From positions 1 through 38,156 of the forward strand of contig JADJEH010000010.1 of assembly GCA_016702305.1 (NCBI GenBank): a stretch of 38,156 nt of DNA, written 5' to 3'. Position numbers and translations under genes: made by a program. The notes below the pieces were generated by a model that was not told where the DNA came from, made no database searches, and saw nothing but the letters and a program-made list of their open reading frames with translations. Shown in pieces: positions 24,333-33,712 of this stretch. The stretch comes from a bacterium. GTDB lineage: Bacteria > Electryoneota > RPQS01. Each line of letters begins with the position of its first letter. The first letter of the stretch is position 1.

Positions 24333-26132
24333 ATGAAGCAAATGTTCTGGCTCTGCTTAACGGCAATCCTATTTGCCACCGTATTGCGTGCCGATGATAT
24401 CCGCACGCCGCACTCGCCGCTCGATACTCCCATCGGCACGATCTATCAGGCAGGTACAACGTGGTACGATGTGCAGCACAATCTCACCACGGGCCGCATG
24501 ATCGGTGTAGACACAGCGGGCTATGTCCATCTGGCCTGGATGCACTCTGCGAGCGGATCAACCAATCCGCGCCACATTCGCTACAATGTCTGGAACCCGA
24601 ACACCGGACTGATGCAAACATCTGATGGCCTCGATGTTGACTTCGCCACGCGCGCCGGTTTCACAACTCTCGCCGTGACTCCCGAAGGCTTCGCAATACC
24701 GTGCTTTCATCAGGTAGATCCGCCAACGCTCCCCCATCTGACCGCTGCCATTGATTTCATGCCCCGCGCCGGTGCCTTCATCTCGTCAATCGCACCGTAT
24801 GTCATCGAGAGCGAAACTAATGTCAATTGCATCTGGCCCAAAGTCGCGCTTGATAATAACAACACGATGCATGTCGTGACCGTCCGCTCCAACTTCGGCG
24901 ATTTCTACTACTCGCGCGGTCTGCCGCAGATCTCCGGCGGCGTGGCCACCGGCATCACTTGGGACCTGCTCCAACCCACCGGCACCGAGTTCGCCGTCAT
25001 TGATTCCACACCCAGCGTCACGCCCGACATTGCCGCTTCGCTCAACTCCCATCGCGTGGCCATCGCCTACGCCCGGATTCGTCCCGGTGCCATTAATTCC
25101 GGCGACGGCCGCAATTGTGATCTCTACCTGGCCGTTTCCGAAGATGGCGGGGATACCTGGGGTGCGCCGCAGAATCTGACTCAATTCACCGATGCCGATT
25201 CGCAGCGCGTCTTTGGCGAGATCAGCGTCATCTTTGACGACAACGACAACATTCATGTCGCGTTTACCACAGCGTTTTACCATGAGCAGAGCGATGGCAC
25301 GATCACCACATCCGACTATCGCGCCCGGATCTATCACTGGAACGAGCCTTTCAATTCCTTCGGACTCATCGCATCGGACTGGACCGACGGTCTCTACCGC
25401 CCCGGCCAGAACAAGCGCAATCTCGCCATCCCCAGCCTGTCGGTTGACGCGCTCACCGGCAATCTCTTCTGCTCATACCAGAAGTTCTCGCAGGATGCCT
25501 GGTCCGATTCGGGTTTCGCCACCAGCGATGCCTGGGTTTCCGTCTCCACGGATGTGGGCCGCAATTGGTCGGCAGGCCGCAATGTCACCGACACCCAACC
25601 AGCGGTGAACCCAGCTCCCGCAGGCCAGTCGCAAAACGAGCGCGATATTTCCATGGCCCCGCGTCTGACCTATTCTGGGATCAGTGCCTATCTGCACCTG
25701 TTCTGGCAACTCGATCTGGATGCCGGGACGTGGTTGGTCGGTGAAGGCATTGCCACCGAGAACCCGCTCTACTATCAGCGGATCGCCGCCGATGAGATTC
25801 CGCTTTCGCCGCTTGTCCCGAATGTTCCCCTGCATGACATCATTCAGCCCATCGGCGACCTGACGATTGTCACCGATGAGACCGCCTTGAGCTACACCTT
25901 GCGCTGGTCCTCGCGCCCCAATGCCAACCAATACGCGATTTACAAGGCGACGAACCTAACTCAGCTCTTTTCTCCTCTGAACGTCTTTGCTACGGTCGGC
26001 GACACCACGTTCACCTGCACCAACTGCCTGATCATATCTCCCGAGCAAGAGTACTTTGGAGTCATTGCCTCCCACGTTACCGAGACCACGACCGCTCGCG
26101 CCTTGCCGGCCAAAGCGATTTCGATCCAGTAG
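24333..26132 (+). CDS. Secreted sialidase-like beta-propeller protein
   Basis: 599 residues. A signal peptide ends at about residue 20 (LFATVLRADD). The body carries BNR/Asp-box-like repeats (LAVSEDGGDTWGAPQNL, VSVSTDVGRNWSAGRNV), typical of sialidase-fold propellers, plus regularly spaced aromatic blades (HVAFTTAFYHE, HLFWQLDLDAG). The final 90 residues form an Fn3-like domain (LSYTLRWSSRPNANQYAIYK). No T9SS tail is seen. The sialidase FRIP motif and catalytic Arg triad are not evident, so enzymatic activity is doubtful. It is probably extracellular. It sits just upstream of the alpha-glucan cluster but is separated from it by a terminator. Confidence 0.72.
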   Translation: MKQMFWLCLTAILFATVLRADDIRTPHSPLDTPIGTIYQAGTTWYDVQHNLTTGRMIGVDTAGYVHLAWMHSASGSTNPRHIRYNVWNPNTGLMQTSDGLDVDFATRAGFTTLAVTPEGFAIPCFHQVDPPTLPHLTAAIDFMPRAGAFISSIAPYVIESETNVNCIWPKVALDNNNTMHVVTVRSNFGDFYYSRGLPQISGGVATGITWDLLQPTGTEFAVIDSTPSVTPDIAASLNSHRVAIAYARIRPGAINSGDGRNCDLYLAVSEDGGDTWGAPQNLTQFTDADSQRVFGEISVIFDDNDNIHVAFTTAFYHEQSDGTITTSDYRARIYHWNEPFNSFGLIASDWTDGLYRPGQNKRNLAIPSLSVDALTGNLFCSYQKFSQDAWSDSGFATSDAWVSVSTDVGRNWSAGRNVTDTQPAVNPAPAGQSQNERDISMAPRLTYSGISAYLHLFWQLDLDAGTWLVGEGIATENPLYYQRIAADEIPLSPLVPNVPLHDIIQPIGDLTIVTDETALSYTLRWSSRPNANQYAIYKATNLTQLFSPLNVFATVGDTTFTCTNCLIISPEQEYFGVIASHVTETTTARALPAKAISIQ

Positions 26133-26155
26133 GCGCCGCCAATACATGCATAAGG

Positions 26156-26178
26156 GACCCCCGGCGCAACCGGGGGTC
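26156..26178 (+). terminator. Rho-independent terminator
   Basis: A perfect 9-bp stem GACCCCCGG / CCGGGGGTC with loop CGCAA, followed by TTTCAT. It is 23 bp after the propeller gene. Confidence 0.85.
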
Positions 26179-26437
26179 TTTCATGTCAGGGGAGGTCATA
26201 CGGAAAAGAGAACCAACCGCCCACGCCCAGCGCCCGGTCAGCCTGAAGGCCGCTGCGGCCTGAAGGATCTCTCCGGTCGTCCGGGGCAAAGCAGGGGCGA
26301 CCCCCAAGCCACCCCGAGAATCCGGGGCGGTCCGTCGCCCAAACTGGCATAAATCACCGCCGCCAGTTGCCCTCCGGCCCCTAATTCCGTACATTAAACC
26401 CGAACCGGACTATTCTCCTTCCCCCAAAACACAGGAC
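26179..26437. other. Intergenic region upstream of the glucan cluster
   Basis: About 260 bp, GC-rich, with a small palindrome (AGGCCGC/GCGGCCT near 26240-26256) between two CCTGAAGG boxes. It probably holds the promoter of the downstream genes, but I cannot point to clear -35/-10 boxes. Confidence 0.4.
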
Positions 26438-28897
26438 ATGCTCCCCCGGCTTTTCCTCGCCCTCCTCATAACTGCCACCGTTTCCCGGGCCAACTACCGG
26501 TTCACTGCGCCCGTGGACACCATCGCGCCGACCCCGCGCGGTGCGCGCATTCTCTGTACGGACTCGACCTCCCTCGAAGTCCAGTTTTACACTCCCGAAA
26601 TCGTCCGCATCACAGTCGTTCGTAACAATGATCCCGAGCCGCTGCTCGGCGATGCGCTCGTGCTCGCTCCGGCCGAAACGGTCAACTTCACTCGAACCGA
26701 GCAACAGGACTTCATTGAGCTCAGCACGGGCCGCTATCACGTGCAAATAGACCGCGATTCGTTGCATCTGTCGTGGTACATGCCCAGTGCCGGCGTCACC
26801 TATTTAGCCGACGACCCCGCCATGGCCTATGGCTTCGACGGCAACGAAGTCCGAACGTGGAAAAAACTCGCGCCCGGAGAGAAATTCTTCGGCCTCGGCC
26901 TGAAGGGCGGAGGCCTCGACCGTCGTGGACGTGAATTGGTCTTGTGGAATAGCGATACCCCCGGCTATCAGGACTCCAGCGACCCGCTCTATCAATCCGT
27001 TCCCTTCTACATCGGCCTGCGCGACGGCATCGCCTACGGTGTCTTCTTCAACAACTCCTACAAGACCCGCTTCAATTTCGGCGCAGGCCAAAAGCGTTAC
27101 TCCTCTTTCGCCGCCGAAGACGGCCCGCTGGATTACTTCGTCATCTTCGGCCCGGACATCCGCCAAGTCGTCACGCGCTTCTCCGACCTCACGGGCAAGA
27201 TGACGCTCCCACCGCTTTGGTCACTCGGATATCAGCAGTGTCGTTGGAGCTACTATCCCGAATCCGAAGTCCGCACGCTCGCGCAAACCTTCCGCGACAA
27301 AGACATTCCCTGTGATGTCATCTATCTCGACATTCATCACATGGATGGCTACCGCGTCTTCACTTTCGACAGCACGCGCTTCCCCAATCCCGAAAAACTC
27401 TTCACCGACCTTAGCCAAGACGGCTTCAAGGTTATTCCCATCATTGACCCCGGGGTCAAGGCCGATTGGGAATACAACATGGCCTCAGAAGGCCTCGCCG
27501 GTGATCACTTCGTTAAATTCCCCGACCACTCCGTCCATATCGGCGAAGTCTGGCCGGGGAATTCTTATTTCCCCGATTTCTCCAATCCCAAAACTCGCGC
27601 ATGGTGGGGTAAACATGTCGCTCAGTTCAGAAAGCGCGGCGTCCGCGGTTTCTGGAATGACATGAACGAACCCGCCTGCTGGGGCCAGGCCTTTCCCTTA
27701 GAAACCGTCTTCAACGACAGCGGCCGCTTCTCGTCACACAAGAAGATGCACAACCTCTACGCGCTGCACATGGCCCAAGCGACGTACGACGGCCTATTGA
27801 AAGAATATCCCAACGAGCGCCCGTTCATTCTGACGCGCGCCGGCTTCGCAGGCATGCAGCGCTACGCCGCCGCTTGGACGGGCGATAATCTCGCCACTGA
27901 AGACCATCTCGAACTCGGCATTCGCCTCATGCTCTCGATGGGCCTGTCCGGTCAACCCAATATCGGCATGGACATCGGCGGCTTCATGGGCACGCCTTCA
28001 CCCGAGTTGTTCGTCCGCTGGATGCAAGTCGGTGCCGTCTCTCCGTTCTGCAGAACGCATTCTCATTTCGGCTCTAACGACAAAGAACCGTGGTCCTTCG
28101 GCGAAAACAACGAAGCCATCGCCCGCAGGTTCATCAAATTCCGCTACGAACTTCTGCCGACGCTCTATTCGCTGTTCTATCAGTCGAGCATATCCGGCGA
28201 ACCGATCTGGCGCCCGCTGTTCTACGAATTCCAAAACGACCCCAAGTGCTACGACTGGGCCTATCAACAGCAATTCATGTTAGGCGAGAACATTCTCGTC
28301 GCCCCCGTCACCAGAGTCGGCCAATACGCCAAGAAAGTGTACCTACCCGAAGGCAAATGGCTCGACTGGAACACCAAGAAAGTCTACGACGGCCAACAAG
28401 AAATCATCGTAGACGCACACTTGGATTGGCTCCCCATGTTCTTGCGCGATGGTGCCGTCATCGCTCGGCGTGAAGCGCAAGATTACTCCGACCAGTCACC
28501 TGTAAAAGAACTAACACTCGACATCTACACCTTTGGTCGTCGCACGCACTCCCAGTTTCAGCATTACGAAGACGATGGTGCAAGCCTCGCCTATCAAGAC
28601 AGCGCCTACAATCGAATCGACTACAACGCCGGAAATGCTGAGGGTATCCATCAGCTCTTTCGCTACTCACATACCGCAGGATTCAGCGCGCCAGACAGCA
28701 AATTAACGATCTACTGGTGGGATGTAGTCAAAACACCGACTGACATCCTGCTAAACGGTGAGCCCTTGGAACTAACAGACAGTCGCTTGTCATACGATCC
28801 AGACCGCAGGCTCTTTGAGATAACGCTTCCATCCGCACACCAATTCAAGTCGCTTGAATTCATGAGCCAAAGTCAGCCACTCTATTACATGAAATAA
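26438..28897 (+). CDS. Glycoside hydrolase family 31, alpha-glucosidase
   Basis: 819 residues. GH31 enzymes release glucose from the non-reducing end of alpha-glucans. A signal peptide (LPRLFLALLITATVSRA) suggests export to the periplasm. An N-terminal beta-sandwich (about 20-240) is followed by the TIM barrel with DVIYLDIHHMDGYRVF, the nucleophile D408 in GFWNDMNEPACWG, the acid/base D483 in AAAWTGDNLATEDHL, GMDIGGFMG and RWMQVGAVSPFCRTHS. C-terminal beta domains complete the usual architecture. The length is typical. It is 69 bp upstream of the sugar symporter, in a same-strand run of four glucan genes. Exact linkage specificity (alpha-1,4, alpha-1,6 or xylosidase) cannot be told apart by sight; the context favours alpha-1,4-glucosidase. 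Confidence 0.93.
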   Translation: MLPRLFLALLITATVSRANYRFTAPVDTIAPTPRGARILCTDSTSLEVQFYTPEIVRITVVRNNDPEPLLGDALVLAPAETVNFTRTEQQDFIELSTGRYHVQIDRDSLHLSWYMPSAGVTYLADDPAMAYGFDGNEVRTWKKLAPGEKFFGLGLKGGGLDRRGRELVLWNSDTPGYQDSSDPLYQSVPFYIGLRDGIAYGVFFNNSYKTRFNFGAGQKRYSSFAAEDGPLDYFVIFGPDIRQVVTRFSDLTGKMTLPPLWSLGYQQCRWSYYPESEVRTLAQTFRDKDIPCDVIYLDIHHMDGYRVFTFDSTRFPNPEKLFTDLSQDGFKVIPIIDPGVKADWEYNMASEGLAGDHFVKFPDHSVHIGEVWPGNSYFPDFSNPKTRAWWGKHVAQFRKRGVRGFWNDMNEPACWGQAFPLETVFNDSGRFSSHKKMHNLYALHMAQATYDGLLKEYPNERPFILTRAGFAGMQRYAAAWTGDNLATEDHLELGIRLMLSMGLSGQPNIGMDIGGFMGTPSPELFVRWMQVGAVSPFCRTHSHFGSNDKEPWSFGENNEAIARRFIKFRYELLPTLYSLFYQSSISGEPIWRPLFYEFQNDPKCYDWAYQQQFMLGENILVAPVTRVGQYAKKVYLPEGKWLDWNTKKVYDGQQEIIVDAHLDWLPMFLRDGAVIARREAQDYSDQSPVKELTLDIYTFGRRTHSQFQHYEDDGASLAYQDSAYNRIDYNAGNAEGIHQLFRYSHTAGFSAPDSKLTIYWWDVVKTPTDILLNGEPLELTDSRLSYDPDRRLFEITLPSAHQFKSLEFMSQSQPLYYMK

Positions 28898-28966
28898 CAC
28901 ACGATGCTGCCCAGCGGGCGCATCCTGACCGTCCTTCATCCATTTTCCTTTTCCTAAGGCCCTCCC

Positions 28967-30568
28967 ATGCGCCTTTCCCCGCTCGACCTAACCATCATCG
29001 CCGCCTACTTCGCGGCGGTCTTTGCCGTCGGCTACTACTTCACGCGCCGCCGCAAGAATGATGCTGCCGGATATTTCCTCGCGGGCCGTGACGTCGGCTG
29101 GTTTGCAATCGGCTGCTCGCTCTTCGCGACGAATATTTCCAGCGAGCACTTCGTCGGTCTCGCAGGCTCCGGCGCGGCAGGTGGCCTCGCAGTCGGCCAC
29201 TTCGAGTGGCTCGCATGTCTAATCGTGCTGCTGCTCGGTTGGGTGTTTGCGCCGTTCTATTTGCGCTCGCAAGTCACCACGATGCCTGAATTCCTCGAGC
29301 GTCGCTACGACGCGAAGAGCCGTTGGTACCTGACCGGCGTAAGCATCGTAGCCTACGTTCTGACCAAAGTCTCCGTCACACTCTTCGCCGGCGCATTGCT
29401 CTTGCATGAGTTACTCGGCTGGGATGTTTATACCTCCGCAGTTGCCTTGGTCGTCACAACCGGAGTTTACACCGTCATCGGCGGCCTCACGGCAGTCATC
29501 TACACCGAACTCCTGCAAGCGATTATCCTCGTCCTTGGCGCTCTGCTCTTGACGATTCTCGGTTTGCAGGAAGTCGGCGGCTGGAGTCAACTGGTCGCCA
29601 AAACGCCGCCCGAATTCTGGAGCATGTTCAAGAGCATGGATCATCCCGAATTCCCCTGGACCGGCATCATTTTCGGTGCGCCGATCTTGGGCATCTGGTA
29701 TTGGTGCACAGATCAATATATCGTCCAACGCGTTCTAAGCGCGCGCGGCATCGAGCAGGCTCGCAGCGGCGCGATCTTCGCGGGCTACTTGAAAATTCTC
29801 CCCGTCTTCATTCTTGTCGTGCCCCGCATGATTGCCTATGTGCTCTACCCCGATGCGCAGGGCAACAGCGCCTATCCCACGCTCGTTTCTCGTTTGCTTC
29901 CCGAAGGTTTGAAGGGCATCGTTGTAGCAAGTCTGCTCGCTGCGCTAATGTCCTCACTCGCCTCGTGTTTCAACAGCACCTCCACGCTCTTCACCTACGA
30001 TGTCTACAAGAAACTCAAGCCCAACGCCGACGACAAATCCCTCGTCCGCGTGGGCCGCATCGCCACAGGCGTCATTGTGCTTGCGGGCATCGCTTGGGTG
30101 CCCTTCATCAACTTGGTTTCATCGCAATTGTACGTTTACATGCAGAGCGTGCAAGCCTACATCTCACCTCCCATCGCCGCGGTCTTTCTCTTCGGCCTCT
30201 TATGGTCGCGTGGCAATGGTCAAGGCTCGCTCGCAGCTCTGCTAACAGGCTTACTGATCGGCGCAACGAGACTTATCGGCGAGATCATCCACAAGCAATC
30301 GCCCCTAAGCGATGGCCTCTTGCGCACGATGGTCGAAATGAACTTCCTGCATTTCGCCACTTTCCTATTCATCATCTGTTCACTCGTCCTGGTTGCCGTC
30401 AGCCTGAGCACACCCGCGCCGAGCGCCGCATCCCTAAACGGCCTGACCTTTGCACACACCCCCAAGAGCATCCGCCTCGCGACCGACCCAGCAGCACACA
30501 ACCGCAACGTTGTTCTTTCTATCGCACTCGTCATAACGTGCCTAATCCTCTGGGGCATCTTCTTCTAA
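28967..30568 (+). CDS. SGLT-type sodium/sugar symporter
   Basis: 533 residues, about 14 membrane helices. N-terminal LDLTIIAAYFAAVFAVGYYF is followed by the SSS motif AAGYFLAGRDVGWF and the SGLT-characteristic FATNISSEHFVGLAGSGAA. TTMPEFLERRYDAKSRW, IGGLTAVIYTELLQAIIL, WYWCTDQYIVQRVLSARG and VASLLAALMSSLASCFNSTSTLFTYD are signature segments of the glucose/galactose SGLT branch (the W-C-x-D-Q and S-S-L-A-S-x-F-N-S motifs). It imports a hexose with sodium across the inner membrane. It sits between GH31 and the GH57-like gene, fitting import of the glucose released outside the cytoplasm. Confidence 0.93.
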   Translation: MRLSPLDLTIIAAYFAAVFAVGYYFTRRRKNDAAGYFLAGRDVGWFAIGCSLFATNISSEHFVGLAGSGAAGGLAVGHFEWLACLIVLLLGWVFAPFYLRSQVTTMPEFLERRYDAKSRWYLTGVSIVAYVLTKVSVTLFAGALLLHELLGWDVYTSAVALVVTTGVYTVIGGLTAVIYTELLQAIILVLGALLLTILGLQEVGGWSQLVAKTPPEFWSMFKSMDHPEFPWTGIIFGAPILGIWYWCTDQYIVQRVLSARGIEQARSGAIFAGYLKILPVFILVVPRMIAYVLYPDAQGNSAYPTLVSRLLPEGLKGIVVASLLAALMSSLASCFNSTSTLFTYDVYKKLKPNADDKSLVRVGRIATGVIVLAGIAWVPFINLVSSQLYVYMQSVQAYISPPIAAVFLFGLLWSRGNGQGSLAALLTGLLIGATRLIGEIIHKQSPLSDGLLRTMVEMNFLHFATFLFIICSLVLVAVSLSTPAPSAASLNGLTFAHTPKSIRLATDPAAHNRNVVLSIALVITCLILWGIFF

Positions 30569-30631
30569 CTTCTGACACCGGTTCCCTATCACTGCTTACG
30601 GCAATGGGATCATAGGACAACGATCTTTATC

Positions 30632-33600
30632 ATGAACACACTCCGCCACATGCCAATCCTCTTCATATTACTGATCGCGCAAGCGGCACTGGGTCCAGCG
30701 TCCACGCTGGTGGCAGCTCCCATCCATACCACCTACCTCTGGCACCTCGAACAGCCCATCTACTGGCCGGACCAATCTCCTTACGGCAACGGCTACCAAA
30801 CCGCGCTTGAATCCATCTGGCAGCGCAACAGCGGTGCGCTTCATCCTGAAAATGATGTGAACCAGATCTTCACGCTCGCCGACCGTATTGCCGCATATCA
30901 GTATCGTCCCAAAGATGCGATAGACGTCATGTCCGGTGTGGATGCCGGCGCCCAGGTGACATTTTCCGGCGGTTTGATTCGCAATGTCGGTTCGCTCGGT
31001 GCGGCAAATTATGGCGGCTATTCTGCGAATTGGAACACGCATTTCCAAACCGCGCGCAACTGGAGCACCTCCGGTGGCCGTCCACGCATGGAGATGACCG
31101 TCATATCATATCATCACTCCTTCGCGCCGCTGATTGACAAGGAAGTTCTGAAGAAGGACATTCAAATCTATCAGCACGCCTACCCCTTCGTCTGGGGCGC
31201 GAACCCCGCGCAATCGCGCGGCTTCTTCCCACCTGAGATTGCCTATTCATCGCGCATTATTCCCGTCTTGCGCGATTGCAATCTTGATTGGACCTTTATC
31301 GCCTCTACACACCTCTCGCGGGCCTGCGCCAACTTCCCGTTGACGCTTGGCACCGGCGGCGAAAACTGTAATCCGCCCAACCCTGCCGATCAGCTCAACC
31401 CCGCGCAACCGAACTGGCGCACGCAATCCATCTCGCGTGGTTGTTCACCGACCGATGCTGTCCCGTTCGCCTTTCAACCGCATCGCGCGATCTACGTGGA
31501 TGCACAGACCGGCGTCGCCGACACCATCATCGTCGTTCCCGTCGCCATGGCGATGAGTTGGCAGGACGGCTATCAACCTTACGGAACAAGTGACATCAAC
31601 CAGATCGCCTCGTGGAATGATCCTAACGACCCAATGCTTATCACGCTCGGTCACGACGGCGACAACGCCTTCGGCGGCGGCTATTCCTACTACATGGAAA
31701 GTGTCCCGCAATTTACCTCGCAAGCCGTCGCGCAAGGCTACGAGCCGACCACCGTTCCCGAGTTTCTTGCCGATCATCCCGTGCCGTCAAGTGACATTGT
31801 GCACGTCGAAGACGGCGCGTGGATCAATGCCGACGGCGATTTCGGCGATCCCGATTTTCCCAACTGGCTCTGGCCGCCGTACAATTCATCAGGTCAAATT
31901 GACATCGAAAACGGTTGGGCTATTGACGCGCACAACTGGGCCGTCATCACTGCCGCCACCAACTACGTCTTAACTGCTGAAAATGTCGCTGGACCGTCCT
32001 ACATTCCTGCGATTCAAGACCCGCGCACGAATGCACCTTCTACCCTCGATCTTGCCTGGCATTTTCTGCTCGGTTCATTGAACAGCGGCTACATGTACTA
32101 CGGCAACACGCTTGATCTCGAGTTAAAACCCACCGTCGCTTGCAACGAAGCGGTTTCGCGCGCATCTCTCGCTATCGGCAACGCGCCTGACAACACATCG
32201 CCGACGATTTGGCCATTACAACAATGGCCGCACAACCCCGGCGCCATCGGCTTCGGGCCGTTGCATGGCTATCAGCAAGTCAACCTGTCGCGCGACTTCC
32301 GCGTCTGGACATTCATTTCCGATGTCAGTGGCATCGCCGCCTGCTCGCTCTACTATCGCCTCGATCTCGACGGCGCCAATCCGCTGTCATCCTTCCAAAA
32401 TGAAACCTACTCCGGCGGCCCCGAAGTCACATCGTGGCGCGCCCGCGATATGCAAGGCCGCACATTCCCCGCCGGGAATCCCTACAACGATCCCGAAATT
32501 GATTTCGATGAGCTGCCCACCCACATCGCCGAGCAATACACCTATCACCTGACCGACAGCGAAGTCACCGATTCCGGCAACGTATTAGTCAGCTACTACG
32601 TCAAAGCGTGGGACAACGCGGGCAACCCAACATCCTCCGACATTCATCACACCTACGTCGGCAACGGCGAAGGCTCCGGCGGCGGTGGCAATCGCGTCTC
32701 GTGGACTCCGCAAGAACCCATCGGCGGCCAAACCGTCACGATCTATTACGACCTGACGCAAGGCACGTTACCGCAAAACACAAATCCAGTAAAGATTCAC
32801 ATCGGCCACTCGAATTGGCAAGGCGTGTTGAACCCCGATCCCAATATGACCTTCGATAACGATTCGCTCATGTGGCGCTACACCTACGCGATTCCCGCCA
32901 ACGCCAACTCCGTGGACTTCGTTTTCACCGATGGCCTCGGCGCGTGGGACAACAACAGCGGCGCGGATTGGCACATCGTCGTCACACCTTCAAGCACTCC
33001 CGGTTTCGTCATGAACGGCGTGCTCGATAATGGCGCGCGTGAACTCGGCACCGACGGCACGATGCACCTCTGGGCCGACTACGACGGCGCGAATCTCTAC
33101 GTCGCCACCGAAAACGCACAGAGCTCCGCACAAGACCGCTTCATCTTTGTCGCACAAACTCCCGGCGCACTGCAACCTGCGATGTGGTCCAAAGCCGGCC
33201 AAGTCGCGCAATGGAGCGCCTTCGTCGGCAATGAAGCCGACAACGGCTGGCGCGGCTGGTTTGATGCCAGCGGTACAACCGCGCTCGCATCGAGCGGCAT
33301 CGTCGAAGGCACACTCCATCTCGCGCAAGAATTCGGCGCATCTCCCGATTCGCTTTACGTTGCGCTGGCCCGCTATCAGAATCCCAACAGCGGCACATTG
33401 CAAGGCCAACTTCCCGCAGCAGTGGTATCCAACGGCAACATCGAAGCCAGCGAGTGGTACATCTTGCATCTGAAACCCCGCGCCTTAACCATCGTACCCG
33501 ACAACAGCAGCGTCGTCCTCCGCTGGCAAGGCAGCGCACTCGCTCAAAGCTACAGAATCTGGCGCGCCAACTCGATCAGCGAATCCCCCACGCTAATCGG

Positions 33601-33676
33601 CACCACCACCAACACCACGTTCACCGATTCACCGTCACAAACGACCGCGATCTACTACGTGGATATCCAGTTCTGA
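30632..33676 (+). CDS. Exported GH57-like enzyme with CBM25-like and CBM9/DOMON-like domains
   Basis: 1014 residues. A signal peptide ends near residue 29. Residues about 30-500 resemble glycoside hydrolase family 57: TTYLWHLEQPIYWP (first strand), VISYHHSFAPLI, and SRGFFPPEIAYSS with the likely nucleophile E202 (usual motif G-x-W-L-P-E). HDGDN (D342/D344) is a possible acid residue. Residues about 550-680 are a beta domain. Residues about 688-783 match the CBM25 starch-binding fold (VTIYYD, IHIGHSNWQGV, FVFTDGLGAWDNN). Residues about 790-955 resemble a CBM9/DOMON sandwich (MHLWADYDGANLYVATE). The end is Fn3-like (SVVLRWQGSALAQSYRIWRA). No T9SS tail. Likely amylase or amylopullulanase acting outside the cytoplasm. 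The GH57 assignment is divergent and should be tested. Confidence 0.82.
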   Translation: MNTLRHMPILFILLIAQAALGPASTLVAAPIHTTYLWHLEQPIYWPDQSPYGNGYQTALESIWQRNSGALHPENDVNQIFTLADRIAAYQYRPKDAIDVMSGVDAGAQVTFSGGLIRNVGSLGAANYGGYSANWNTHFQTARNWSTSGGRPRMEMTVISYHHSFAPLIDKEVLKKDIQIYQHAYPFVWGANPAQSRGFFPPEIAYSSRIIPVLRDCNLDWTFIASTHLSRACANFPLTLGTGGENCNPPNPADQLNPAQPNWRTQSISRGCSPTDAVPFAFQPHRAIYVDAQTGVADTIIVVPVAMAMSWQDGYQPYGTSDINQIASWNDPNDPMLITLGHDGDNAFGGGYSYYMESVPQFTSQAVAQGYEPTTVPEFLADHPVPSSDIVHVEDGAWINADGDFGDPDFPNWLWPPYNSSGQIDIENGWAIDAHNWAVITAATNYVLTAENVAGPSYIPAIQDPRTNAPSTLDLAWHFLLGSLNSGYMYYGNTLDLELKPTVACNEAVSRASLAIGNAPDNTSPTIWPLQQWPHNPGAIGFGPLHGYQQVNLSRDFRVWTFISDVSGIAACSLYYRLDLDGANPLSSFQNETYSGGPEVTSWRARDMQGRTFPAGNPYNDPEIDFDELPTHIAEQYTYHLTDSEVTDSGNVLVSYYVKAWDNAGNPTSSDIHHTYVGNGEGSGGGGNRVSWTPQEPIGGQTVTIYYDLTQGTLPQNTNPVKIHIGHSNWQGVLNPDPNMTFDNDSLMWRYTYAIPANANSVDFVFTDGLGAWDNNSGADWHIVVTPSSTPGFVMNGVLDNGARELGTDGTMHLWADYDGANLYVATENAQSSAQDRFIFVAQTPGALQPAMWSKAGQVAQWSAFVGNEADNGWRGWFDASGTTALASSGIVEGTLHLAQEFGASPDSLYVALARYQNPNSGTLQGQLPAAVVSNGNIEASEWYILHLKPRALTIVPDNSSVVLRWQGSALAQSYRIWRANSISESPTLIGTTTNTTFTDSPSQTTAIYYVDIQF

Positions 33677-33712
33677 CGTATCCCTTTATCCTTCATCCAA
33701 TAATCTTTCCCC

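Noticed and set aside
24333..26132. Active sialidase
   Set aside because: Asp-box-like repeats are present, but the FRIP motif and arginine triad were not found.
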